Shown here in pieces: positions 1-8,900 of a stretch of DNA of 64,000 nt. The notes under the pieces were generated by a model. The model was not told the origin of the DNA. It searched no databases and saw only the letters and a program-made list of their open reading frames with translations. Both the position numbers and the translations under genes were made by a program. Origin of the DNA: Alteribacter lacisalsi (GTDB taxonomy: Bacteria; Bacillota; Bacilli; Bacillales; Salisediminibacteriaceae); assembly GCF_003226345.1 (NCBI RefSeq), contig NZ_PDOF01000003.1:186001-250000 (forward strand), given 5' to 3'. Positions within the stretch are counted from its first letter, which is position 1. Every line of letters begins with the position of its first letter.

Positions 1-518
1 AAGTAGAAGTTCCATTCTCCTTTACGGAAATCGACAGTGAAGACAACCAGGGCGAGATTACGGTTGAGGAAGGTACGCAGAACCTGATGGGTGAGGAAGC
101 TCTCGCTTTCGTACGGACGCGCCGGTTTGACAGCGATCTGGCCCGGGGAGAGCGGCAGAAGGAAGTAATCGAAGCACTCATCCGTGAGGCTGCAAGCCTG
201 AGTTCGATCACCCGTTACGGCGATGTCATGGACAGTGTGGAAGATCATATGAAAACGAATCTGAGCTTCTCGGATCTCGTCGGTTTTCATTCCTACTCTG
301 ACAGCCTCGACACGATTGAGTCTCTCAGCTTTAAAGGAACCGACAACACGATCGACGGTGTCTATTATTATCAGGTAAACGAAGATTCCCTCGCTGAAAT
401 TTCAACCAGACTCCGTGTTCATCTTGAACTCGAGGAAGCTGCTGCTGAACAATCAGAAGAGGATTCGGAGGGCGAAGCAGCCGGTGAGACCGGAGAAGCC
501 GGCAGTCAGAATCAATAG
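1..518 (+). CDS. LCP (LytR-CpsA-Psr) family protein, C-terminal part
   Basis: The gene is cut by the window edge; the reading frame is open from base 3 to the TAG stop. The visible 171 residues contain the LCP signature GEEALAFVRTRRFDSDLARG followed by RQKEV. The Arg-rich stretch is the conserved end of the LCP catalytic domain, which in this family binds polyprenyl-pyrophosphate-linked polymers. LCP enzymes transfer wall teichoic acid or other anionic polymers from the lipid carrier to peptidoglycan at the outer membrane face. The protein ends in a low-complexity Glu/Ala/Gly tail, unusual in length but in line with the acidic secreted proteins of this genome. A strong terminator follows at once. 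Its presence upstream of the polymer gene region fits a role in wall polymer attachment. Which LCP paralogue it is cannot be told. Confidence 0.88.
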   Translation, partial: VEVPFSFTEIDSEDNQGEITVEEGTQNLMGEEALAFVRTRRFDSDLARGERQKEVIEALIREAASLSSITRYGDVMDSVEDHMKTNLSFSDLVGFHSYSDSLDTIESLSFKGTDNTIDGVYYYQVNEDSLAEISTRLRVHLELEEAAAEQSEEDSEGEAAGETGEAGSQNQ

Positions 519-530
519 CTTAAAATTATC

Positions 531-559
531 GATGCCCTGCTCATGCAGGGCATTCTTTT
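531..559 (+). terminator. Rho-independent terminator after the LCP gene
   Basis: ATGCCCTGC and GCAGGGCAT pair around a TCAT loop and are followed by TTCTTTTT, 12 bases after the LCP stop codon. Confidence 0.88.
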
Positions 560-572
560 TGTTGAGAGGGGG

Positions 573-595
573 TTTGTTAAGCGGGGACGGTTCTC
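573..595 (+). repeat. REP-like repeat, copy 1
   Basis: TTTGTTAA, two variable bases, then GGGGACGGTTCTC. The same pattern lies on the other strand at 1837-1859, and its 13-base core recurs at 1868-1880. It lies between the LCP terminator and the DinB-like gene. Confidence 0.5.
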
Positions 596-598
596 CCT

Positions 599-627
599 TT
601 GCATTTAAAGGTGATTATTTATGATAT
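599..627 (+). promoter_or_regulatory. Possible sigma-A promoter for the DinB-like gene
   Basis: TTGCAT and TGATAT are separated by 17 bases, about 80 bases upstream of the proposed start at 709. Both hexamers are imperfect, so this is only a candidate. Confidence 0.35.
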
Positions 628-708
628 CTTTAAAAGGATCCCATTTTCCAGATGATAGAATGTAAAAGCGTATTATTACTTTAAGCAGAAAAAATGGAGG
701 ATGAGCAA

Positions 709-1134
709 ATGGAGATCCTTAAACAAAGAATTCTGAAGGCTATGTCATTAACATCTGATTTTTATGAGTTTCTGAATGAGGATACTTTATCGTTGAAAAT
801 TCCTGATGTACCTTCAAATACAATTGGAGAACAGGCATATTGTATCATTGGTGCTAGAGAAAGTTACTTGAAGGCTTTAGTGAAGGGTGAATGGGCCGGT
901 TTTGAATGCAGCCTGAATGATCATCTTGATAAAACTCTGATTATCAGCAGTTTGGAAACAACACGCACACAGACGGAGCAGTTCCTGCAGGAAACGCCTG
1001 TGAGTGATATGAAGTTGGATCTGCTGATTGATTTACTGGAGCATGAGGTGCAGCATCATGGTCAGCTGATTCGTTATGGCTATGGAAATAAGATCCCTTT
1101 CCCAGACAGCTGGAACCGTCGTTATACTGTTTAA
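709..1134 (+). CDS. DinB-like putative metalloenzyme
   Basis: The product is 141 residues, the usual size for the DinB/YfiT-like four-helix family. The C-terminal helix has the motif EHEVQHHGQLIRYGY, where His residues are expected to bind a divalent metal. Members include thiol-dependent transferases (BstA/YfiT type), but most have no known substrate. An upstream in-frame ATG at 694 is rejected because GGAGG at 696-700 lies inside that extension and is 8 bases from the ATG at 709. The gene stands alone between the LCP terminator and a broken VOC gene. Function beyond the fold is not predicted. Confidence 0.72.
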   Translation: MEILKQRILKAMSLTSDFYEFLNEDTLSLKIPDVPSNTIGEQAYCIIGARESYLKALVKGEWAGFECSLNDHLDKTLIISSLETTRTQTEQFLQETPVSDMKLDLLIDLLEHEVQHHGQLIRYGYGNKIPFPDSWNRRYTV

Positions 1135-1188
1135 GCGCTGCCCACCTTTTCCTGTTACTAACCTGACATTTATCTGGAGGTAATGGCT

Positions 1189-1592
1189 ATGAACCGCCCG
1201 TATAAACCGAGTGGTTTTAATTCCGTGTCGCCCTATTTAGTAGTGAATGGCGCCCAGGATATGATTGATCTGCTAGTAAATTTATTTAACGCGAAACACC
1301 TGCGCAGCTATGATATACCTGATGGCTCGTTTTGCATGCAGAACTTCAAATTGATGATTCAGTCAATATGATCGGAGACGCTTCAGAGCACTTTCCACCT
1401 GCGAGTCACCTGCTCCATGTTTATGTGCCTGACGTGGATGAGGTTTTTGAGAACGCTATTCGTTTAGGCTGCACCTCCTTGGAAAAACCAAATACAAAAG
1501 AAGGTGATCCCGACAAACGAGGAAGTTTTAAAGACTTTGCGGAAAATATATGGTCTGTGGCTACTCAGCTCTCATATAGTGTATATAACTAA
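1189..1592 (+). pseudogene. VOC/glyoxalase-like protein (PhnB type), frameshifted
   Basis: Two adjoining frames together make one PhnB-like VOC domain. The first frame gives VSPYLVVNGAQDMIDLLVN up to DIPDGSF and then runs to a stop. The second gives HAELQIDDSVNMIGDAS and continues through DVDEVFENAIRLGCTSL and GSFKDFAENIWSVATQL to 1592. The join needs a -1 shift at the TTTT run at 1330-1333, most simply explained by loss of one T. No canonical slippery heptamer is present, so a mutation or sequencing error is more likely than programmed shifting. GGAGG at 1176-1180 supports the start at 1189 over the ATG at 1183. VOC proteins of this type are metal-binding enzymes or antibiotic-binding proteins; the substrate is unknown. 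Confidence 0.68.
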
Positions 1593-1671
1593 AATAACAG
1601 CCAGCATACATGATTAGAGCATGAGAGACCGAACTTCGATTTTCTGTGCTTCAGTTCAACAAGAAAAAGCA

Positions 1672-1710
1672 AAAAAGAGACGCGAAGAACTCTCCTTCGC
1701 GCCTCTTTTT
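1672..1710. terminator. Bidirectional terminator between the VOC and amylase genes
   Basis: GACGCGAAG and CTTCGCGCCTC form a near-perfect stem with an A-run on the left and a T-run on the right, so it can stop transcripts from both convergent genes. Confidence 0.85.
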
Positions 1711-1836
1711 CATCGTGTTTTACACTGTGAATTTACAATATTGAGTGATTCAGCTTTGATTGACGGTGTGGTACAAAAGTAAATCGGTTAAGCTAAGTCC
1801 GCCTCTTTCTTTAGTTCAAACGCAAGAATGTTACAC

Positions 1837-1859
1837 GAGAACCGTCCCCAGTTAACAAA
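1837..1859 (-). repeat. REP-like repeat, copy 2
   Basis: On the minus strand this reads TTTGTTAA, two bases, GGGGACGGTTCTC, matching copy 1 at 573-595 except for the two middle bases. Confidence 0.5.
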
Positions 1860-1867
1860 TGTCACGT

Positions 1868-1880
1868 GAGAACCGTCCCC
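1868..1880 (-). repeat. REP-like repeat, copy 3 (core only)
   Basis: The 13-base core GGGGACGGTTCTC on the minus strand, 8 bases beyond copy 2. The two copies are in the same orientation and may act as a pair. Confidence 0.45.
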
Positions 1881-1901
1881 ACTTCACACCCACTTGGCAT
1901 T

Positions 1902-4900
1902 CTACTGCAGCTGCTCGAGGACGCTCTGGGAGATGGCATTTTCGCCGCCCAGGACGCTGAAGTGTCTGAAGTTCTTCTCATCAAGCAGTTGTTCGATTGG
2001 TTCCGGCAGGTAGTCCCGGCTCACAAGAAGCATCGGTGCTTCGTGTTTGGCAGCCAGTACCGAACCGGTCAGGCTGTCGGCAAATTCCCGGCCTGTTGCC
2101 ACAAATGCGCGGTCGCTTCCCTGATCGAAGTAGCTGACCACTTCTCTGGACGTGTCGTAGCGGTTTTCACCGGCAACACGTGTGGCAGTACGCCAGAAGC
2201 CGGAATCAAACTGACGGAACGCCGCCTCGCTGATCACATTTTCTCCGCCGATTACATAAAGATTAAACTTGCCTGCAAGTCCTCTCCACGTCTCTGCAGG
2301 TACTTCATCCTTACGGGTCAGAAGGATCGGGCTGCCGTTGCCTGCTGCATAAGGTGCCGCTGACAGGGCATCCGGATAATCCGAACCGCTCGCGATAAAG
2401 GCAGTTGTGGTGGATGTCTCAAGCTCATGGGCAATCAGTTCTGCCGTTTCATAGCGGTTTTCCCCGCCGATCCGGTCCACTGCGATGCCGTGGGCTTCGA
2501 GAGCCTCTGCCACATCTTCACCGACGGCCATCGTGCCGCCGAGAATGACTGCATGCTGGGCGCCAAGACGGACAATTTCCTCCTCCGTCACCTCAGTCAG
2601 ACGGTCGCTGTGCGTAAGCAGCACAGGTGCATCATGCTCATAGGCAAGCGGTCCGCCGGCAAGGGCATCCGGGAAATCGTGGCCGCTGGCAAGAACGACC
2701 GTTCCTGAAGCATCCCAGCCGGTTTTTGAAACTTCAACAGCTGTTTCAAAACGGTTCTCACCGAAGATCCGCTCCACTTCCACAGCGTCAAAACGAACAT
2801 CCACCTCATAAGGCTCAAGGGCATCAAATACAAAGATATGGTCGCCGCCTGATTCAGGTGTGAAGGTCAGGTTGTCACCTTCAAGCCATTCCCCGTCCAT
2901 CACAAACTTAAATTCAACCTGCTCCCCTTCCGTAAGGGAAACGTGATCGGATTTCCACACACCTTCTCCGCTGTCATACTCAAGCGGATGATCGCTTCCT
3001 TCCCAGCTGAGGGGGTCAGAGCCACGAAGAAGCACTTCCTCATATACTTTACGCTCGTCATAGAATTGCACATCCACGCGGCGCTCATCATGAGGGTGGA
3101 AATGGAACACATAGCTTCCGTCTTCCTCTGGTGTGAAGACGAGATTATCTCCGTCAAGCCATTCCCCGTCCATCACATACTTGAATTCGATCGGCTCTCC
3201 TCCTGTAAGTGTAATAGGTTCGGACTTCCACACTTTTTCGTCCTCATCCCATGTCAGCGGGTCGTCAGAACCATCCCAGCTGAAAGGATCCTCACCTCGG
3301 AGAACAACCTCCTGGTACTTGCGGTCTTCATCCACCGGATCGTCTTCATACATGAGTTCACCTGACACGGCATATATAGCGAAATCCCTTTCGCCTGCCG
3401 GCAGTTCAATCGTTCCTCCTGATGTTTCGTGCACATCAGAACTGTCAAAGACGTTAGTGAGCGTCACGTCTTCAATTTCCATCTGATTGTACATCTCTGC
3501 TACATCAAGCGTGACACTGCCGCCTTTGTTCGCGACGACCATCATCTGCTCGTCATCGTTTTTACGCTCAAAAGCAAGAACATCATTATTTACATAAAGC
3601 GGCTGGTAGGAGCCATCAGTAAGTACATCATGGTTCTGACGGAGTTCAATAATGTCCTGGTAATGGGCAAGAAGATCAAGATTCTGGTCTTCCTCATCCC
3701 AAGGCATCATTTCACGGTACCAGCGGTCCTGCCACTCGTCGTAATCATTATGGTCCGCACTCTGGGACAGTCCCACTTCCGTCCCGTAATAGATCACAGG
3801 AGAACCCGGAAGGGCAAACTGCATGGTGGACGCCATTTTCAGAAGGGCTTCGTCTTCATCGATTTCAAAGAAAAATCTCGGTACATCATGGTTATCCAGA
3901 AATGATGTCATGATGTATTCAGGATGGTAAACCGATTCGTTAGCAATAATCGTGTTGTTAATGTCATTCATTCCCCCGCCGTAGGCAAAGGCGTTTTTAA
4001 AGGAGTCGTGGAAGCCGAAATCAAGAGCTCCGTCCAGTTTTCCGCTGTAGGAGTTGATCTTGTCACGATCGTCCCAGATCTCACCGAACGTATAGACGTC
4101 CCCGTCAAGCTGCTGTACCGCATGACGGAAATCCACCCAGAAGCTGTAGCTCGGGCCTTTTACATAGTCAAGACGGTAGCCGTCGAAGCCGATTTCCTCG
4201 ATCCAGTAAGGAACGACTTCCTCAAGCATGTAGTCCCGCGTTTCCTGGTTGTCGTTGTTCAGTTCAGGCAGCTCGGCAATGCCGTAAAAGCTGTCGTACG
4301 AGCCGTCCTCGTAGAACGTATACCAGTTGTAATAGTCGCTGTCTGCTCCGTTTTCAAGAGCATCCTGGAAGTACGGATGCTTGTCGGATGTGTGGTTTGG
4401 CACCATGTCGTAAATGACTTTCATGTCCCGGTCATGCGCCTCATCGATCAGCTCAACGAGCGTCTCTTCGGAGCCGAAGTTGCGATCAATATCAAAAAAG
4501 CTTTCAGGATGGTAGCCGTGGGAGTAAGGACCTTCAAATACCGGGCTCAGCCACAGTGTATCCACACCGAGATCGTCAAGATAGTCAATTTTCTCAAGTA
4601 TCCCGTCAATGTCGCCGCCCATCCAGCTCTTCAGAGCTTCTTCAAGGCCGACATCGTCCGGGTCTACCGTATCGTAGTTGTTATCTTCGTTGCCGTCTTT
4701 AAAACGGTCAACAAAGATATGATAGATGATGGCGTTTTTCGCCCATTCAGGTGACGTGAAGTCATCTACATAATAGGCAAATTCCGTTGCTCCGGCAGCT
4801 TCTATGCTGTTATTGTCAGCAAACTGTGAGCCGGGCAGCTCGTCGGACCACACATCGATTTTGTATTTTACCGGTGTGCCGTTGCTCTGTGCCGGGATGT

Positions 4901-5813
4901 CACCTTCAAACGTGCTGGTTATTCTTCCCGTATCTTCATCCTCTTCAGACCCGGTGAGCGTCAGGTCAACCGCCTGGCCGTTGACCGCTTCACCGCGTGC
5001 GCCGTCAGGTGACGTGCCGTCTGCTGTAAAGTAGGCAGCGGCATCATCCACATCACCGTAATGTTCCACTGTTGCCGTAACAGTCACATCGTCATCAGCT
5101 TCAGGAACAAACGGGTCGTGGTTGAAGTCATGGTGCACGCTCTGTGCGATCGGGACTGCCGTCCACTCCGTTACCGTGTCCTCATAAACGGCCCCATCGG
5201 CTGTAAACTCTGCCGTACGGGCTTCGTCACGGATTTCTCTGAATTTATCATCGCCAAGACCGTAGAAATAGGAGAGTTCGTCCCCTTCCTCACCGCCGAG
5301 CGTAAGCGTATACTGTCCGTCAGTTTCAACCATCGGTGTCACTTCGTAATTGTAGCCGTTCAGGTTGGAGGCAACCGTTGGTGTTACCCACTCCGGCGTG
5401 CCTTCCGGTACATTAAGGATGAGCGTCAGTTCCGCGTCAAATTCCGTCGCAATCCGCACATCCACTCTGCGCTCGTCGTTCGGATGAAAAACGAACTGGT
5501 ACTCGGCTGTCTGAGGCGGGGTAAAGCGAAGGTTTGCCCCTTCCATCCACGTACCGTCCATTACAAATTTGTACTCAATTTCCTGGCCGCCTTCAAAGTG
5601 CATCGGCTCGCTCACCCACACGCTTTCATCTTCATTGAATGTAAGCGGGTTGTTGTTGGAACTCCAGTCAAGTGGTGCCACGCTTCCGCGGACAACCACA
5701 TCGTCATATACGCGGTCATCGGCTGATGCGGTCTGCACCGGGCCAAGACTTCCTGCGAAAAGGGTGAACACGAGGACAAAGGCCATCGTTAACGCAAAGG
5801 TGCGTTTAAACAT
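1902..5813 (-). CDS. Secreted GH13 alpha-amylase/neopullulanase-like enzyme with three CWB2 repeats
   Basis: A 1303-residue exoenzyme that should hydrolyse starch or pullulan-type glucans at the cell surface. Domains in order: signal peptide (about 1-32); E-set/X25-like domain (36-115); cyclomaltodextrinase-type N domain (about 240-325); GH13 barrel (about 355-740). Catalytic residues are visible: Asp in GYRLDYV near 546, Glu in FGEIWD near 577, Asp in FLDNHD near 642. Then follow a beta domain C, two more X25-like domains (about 831-915 and 923-1005) and three CWB2 repeats with RIFGENRFETA- and RIGGENRYETA-type starts (about 1014-1303). AAAGGAGG lies 9 bases before the ATG. It is downstream of and co-oriented with the pullulanase gene, probably in the same transcript. 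The first segment after PEWAKNAIIYH suggests the GH13_20-like group; exact specificity cannot be set from sequence. Confidence 0.9.
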   Translation of the reverse strand: MFKRTFALTMAFVLVFTLFAGSLGPVQTASADDRVYDDVVVRGSVAPLDWSSNNNPLTFNEDESVWVSEPMHFEGGQEIEYKFVMDGTWMEGANLRFTPPQTAEYQFVFHPNDERRVDVRIATEFDAELTLILNVPEGTPEWVTPTVASNLNGYNYEVTPMVETDGQYTLTLGGEEGDELSYFYGLGDDKFREIRDEARTAEFTADGAVYEDTVTEWTAVPIAQSVHHDFNHDPFVPEADDDVTVTATVEHYGDVDDAAAYFTADGTSPDGARGEAVNGQAVDLTLTGSEEDEDTGRITSTFEGDIPAQSNGTPVKYKIDVWSDELPGSQFADNNSIEAAGATEFAYYVDDFTSPEWAKNAIIYHIFVDRFKDGNEDNNYDTVDPDDVGLEEALKSWMGGDIDGILEKIDYLDDLGVDTLWLSPVFEGPYSHGYHPESFFDIDRNFGSEETLVELIDEAHDRDMKVIYDMVPNHTSDKHPYFQDALENGADSDYYNWYTFYEDGSYDSFYGIAELPELNNDNQETRDYMLEEVVPYWIEEIGFDGYRLDYVKGPSYSFWVDFRHAVQQLDGDVYTFGEIWDDRDKINSYSGKLDGALDFGFHDSFKNAFAYGGGMNDINNTIIANESVYHPEYIMTSFLDNHDVPRFFFEIDEDEALLKMASTMQFALPGSPVIYYGTEVGLSQSADHNDYDEWQDRWYREMMPWDEEDQNLDLLAHYQDIIELRQNHDVLTDGSYQPLYVNNDVLAFERKNDDEQMMVVANKGGSVTLDVAEMYNQMEIEDVTLTNVFDSSDVHETSGGTIELPAGERDFAIYAVSGELMYEDDPVDEDRKYQEVVLRGEDPFSWDGSDDPLTWDEDEKVWKSEPITLTGGEPIEFKYVMDGEWLDGDNLVFTPEEDGSYVFHFHPHDERRVDVQFYDERKVYEEVLLRGSDPLSWEGSDHPLEYDSGEGVWKSDHVSLTEGEQVEFKFVMDGEWLEGDNLTFTPESGGDHIFVFDALEPYEVDVRFDAVEVERIFGENRFETAVEVSKTGWDASGTVVLASGHDFPDALAGGPLAYEHDAPVLLTHSDRLTEVTEEEIVRLGAQHAVILGGTMAVGEDVAEALEAHGIAVDRIGGENRYETAELIAHELETSTTTAFIASGSDYPDALSAAPYAAGNGSPILLTRKDEVPAETWRGLAGKFNLYVIGGENVISEAAFRQFDSGFWRTATRVAGENRYDTSREVVSYFDQGSDRAFVATGREFADSLTGSVLAAKHEAPMLLVSRDYLPEPIEQLLDEKNFRHFSVLGGENAISQSVLEQLQ

Positions 5814-5860
5814 ACAGGATTTCCTCCTTTAATTTCATATCCAAACCGAAAGGACAGCCT

Positions 5861-5901
5861 GTTCCCGACCGTCATGCGGCACGCCTGCCGCTGCCGGGAA
5901 C
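5861..5901 (-). other. GC-rich two-step hairpin between pullulanase and amylase genes
   Basis: Outer arms GTTCCCG/CGGGAAC and inner arms GCGGCA/TGCCGC form a strong stem with no T-run after it on the minus strand. It could protect one half of a processed mRNA or weaken read-through; it is not a classical terminator. Confidence 0.55.
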
Positions 5902-5940
5902 GGCGCCTTTTCCTGTTATATAAACTTGTTTTACTACTGT

Positions 5941-8900
5941 TTACTCAATTGCCTGAAGCAGGGTATTCACAACGTCATCTGATACAGCAGCCGGGCCGCC
6001 GATCACGTTAAATCCTCTTACGTTGTTTTCAGTAAAGATCGCTTCTGTTGCTTCGTTTACACGTGTGCTTCCGGCAAGAACAACCGGTTTTCCTTCTTTG
6101 GCTGCAAGAACAGAGCCTGTCAGGGCATCCGGGAAGTTCACACCGCTTGAAACGTACACTTCCTGCATCCGCGGATTGAAGTGATCGATCACTTCACGTG
6201 ACGTGTCGTAGCGGTTTTCACCGGCAATCCGTGTGGCCGTGTAGCGGCTGACGCGGTCAATGCGTTCCACCACATCTTCACTGATTACACTTTCTCCGCC
6301 GATGACGAAAACTTCGCTTCCGCCGCCAAGGGCCCGCCATGTCTGATTATCAATGCTGTAGCTGCCTGAAAGCAGAATCGGGTAGCCGTTCTGCGCAGCA
6401 AATGAAGCAGCCGTGAGGGCATCCGGATAGTCGTTTGCTCTCACAAGGAACGTTTTATCTCCCCGATTTTCAAGACGATCAGAGATTCTTGCCGCTGTGT
6501 CGTAACGATTCTCACCGGCAATTCGCTCAACAGTCAGCCCAAGAGATTCGAGCTGGGCTTCTACGCCTTCGGAAACAGCGGCGTTACCACCGAGGATGAC
6601 CGCATGCTCTGCTCCAAGACGGTCGGCTTCCGCTGCTGTGACAGCCGGCAGCTCGTCACCACTTCCTGCAAGGAGGATCGGTGCGTCCAGTTCATACGCA
6701 AGCGGTGCGCCTGCAAGGGCATCCGGGAAATCCGTTCCTGATGCGATGACGATTGTGTCTGCAATGTTCCACCCGGCTTTGGACACTTCCACTGCCGTTT
6801 CGTAGCGGTTTTCACCGGAGATCCGGCTGCCGTCGGCAAATTCCGCGTCTGTTTCAAGAACAACAGAGCTCAGAGCCGGCACGGTCACTTCCTGGCCGTC
6901 GATTGTGTCGAGCACATCTGTTCCGGCTGTTACCCCGTCTACAAGAACGCGCCACTCGCTGTCTGCCGGAAGCTGTACGGTGCGCTCTTCCAAATTGCCG
7001 TTATGGGCAACAAACAGATATTTTTCCTGATCGCTGTAGTCATCAAAAATGCTGAAGCTTACGATATCATCAGAGCCTTCATGGAACACAAGGCGTTCGC
7101 GGATTTCGTCAGCTGTATCCATACGCAGAGCAGGGTTGGCGTGACGAAGCTCGATCAGACCTTTTGTATATTCCACGTGCTCATCAAATTCTGCTCGTCT
7201 TTCCCAGTCCAGACGGTTGATCTCATCCGGCGCTTCATAGCTGTTCGGATGTCCGTCCTTCGTTCTCATAAACTCCAGTCCGGCATGAACAAACGGGATG
7301 CCCTGTGAAGTCAGGACAATCGACTGAGCCAGACGGTGGCGCTGGATGCGTGTTTCCTCATCGTCGTCCGGCACGCTGATCTCAAGCTTGTCCCACAGTG
7401 TATGGTTGTCGTGGGATTCCACGTACGTGATCGCCTGCTCAGGCTCATCGGTAAAGGAATTGATGGCATCGCTATAATCAATACCGCCGGCAATCCCTTC
7501 CTGAATACCTGTTTCCTGACCTTCAAGACCGCTCACAAACCCGCGGCTCTGCTCGTCAAAAACGTGTCCTTTCAGGGCGTCACGGATATGGTCATTAAAA
7601 TGACCGATTCGCGGCATCTGACTTGCATTATTCTGGTTCGCTTTATCCTCATCCGGGATCGGTGTATTCAAATCCCAGCCTTCACCGAGAACGATGAAGT
7701 TTTCATCGATTTCATCCACCACGCTTCTCACATCGTTCATCGTGTCCACATCGTGAATGCCCATCAGGTCAAAGCGGTAGCCGTCAAGGCGGTACTCATC
7801 TGCCCAGTACTCCACCGAATCAGTGATGAATTTATTCATCATCTTCCGCTCTGACGCCGTGTCGTTTCCGACTCCGGTTCCGTTGGCAAGGGAGCCGTCT
7901 TCGTTGTAGCGGTAGTAATAGCCCGGTACGAGCTGATTAAAGTTTGATGGTCCAACGGCGTACATATGGTTGTACACGACGTCCATAATGACCCGGAGAT
8001 CGTTTTCATGAAGCGTCTGAATCATCGTCTTCAATTCTTTTACTCTCGCAACCGGATCTGTCGGGTCGGTAGAATACGAGCCTTCCGGTGCGTTAAAGTT
8101 TTTCGGATCGTAACCCCAGTTGAACTGCGGCTCGTCAAGGCGTCTTTCGTCGATCGAATTGTAGCTGTAAATCGGAAGGAACTGAACGTGGGTAACACCC
8201 ATGTCCTTAATGTGGTCCAGACCGGTGTTGAACTCGTTCCCGTCTTCATCGGTGTAGCGCGTTCCTTCCTCGGTCACACCAAGATATTTACCTTTCTCTT
8301 CAATGCCGCTTTCAGGATGAATGGAAAGGTCCCGGACGTGAAGCTCGTAGATAATAGCATCGGTCCGTTTATCAAGATCCGGCGTTTCGTGCTCGTGCCA
8401 GCCTTCCGGATTTGTGCGGTCCAGGTCAACGACAGCGCCGACGTCACCGTTGATCCCTACAGATCGGACGTACGGATCGACCGCTTCGTTCCAGTTATCA
8501 CCGATTTTCACCTTGTATGTGTAGAACGTTCCGTGCTGGTCCCCTTCAAGGTGGCCGGTCCACGTGCCGCTCTCAGCAGCATCCATCGGGTATTCGGTTC
8601 CGTTATTCCATTGGTTATTGTCCCAGTCAAAATCGTCCATCGTGTACGTCACCAGTTTGGCTTCACTTGCCGTTGGGGCCCATACACGGAAATCGGTCCC
8701 GTCTTCGGAATACGTATTTCCAAGATCGTCTCCGTCATAGAAATACATTTCATCAAAGCCGTCCGTTCTCACCACCGCACCGGTTGTCACCGTTGAGCGG
8801 CTGAATCCCGGGTTGTCGATCACGTACACAGACGTGAGGTCAAGTTCCTCTTCTGTCTGAATGCGGACTTTGTTTGTCTGGTCGAACGACTCACCGTCAT

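Larger units (their letters stand above)
1593..1901. other. Intergenic region between convergent genes
   Basis: Holds the bidirectional terminator and two REP-like repeats listed separately. No further open frame or RNA motif was recognised. Confidence 0.5.

Noticed and set aside
7966-8796. Long plus-strand frames antisense to pulA (similar ones lie opposite the amylase, LRR/CotH and ppc genes)
   Set aside because: They are shadows of high-coding-bias genes on the other strand and show no family motif or ribosome binding site.
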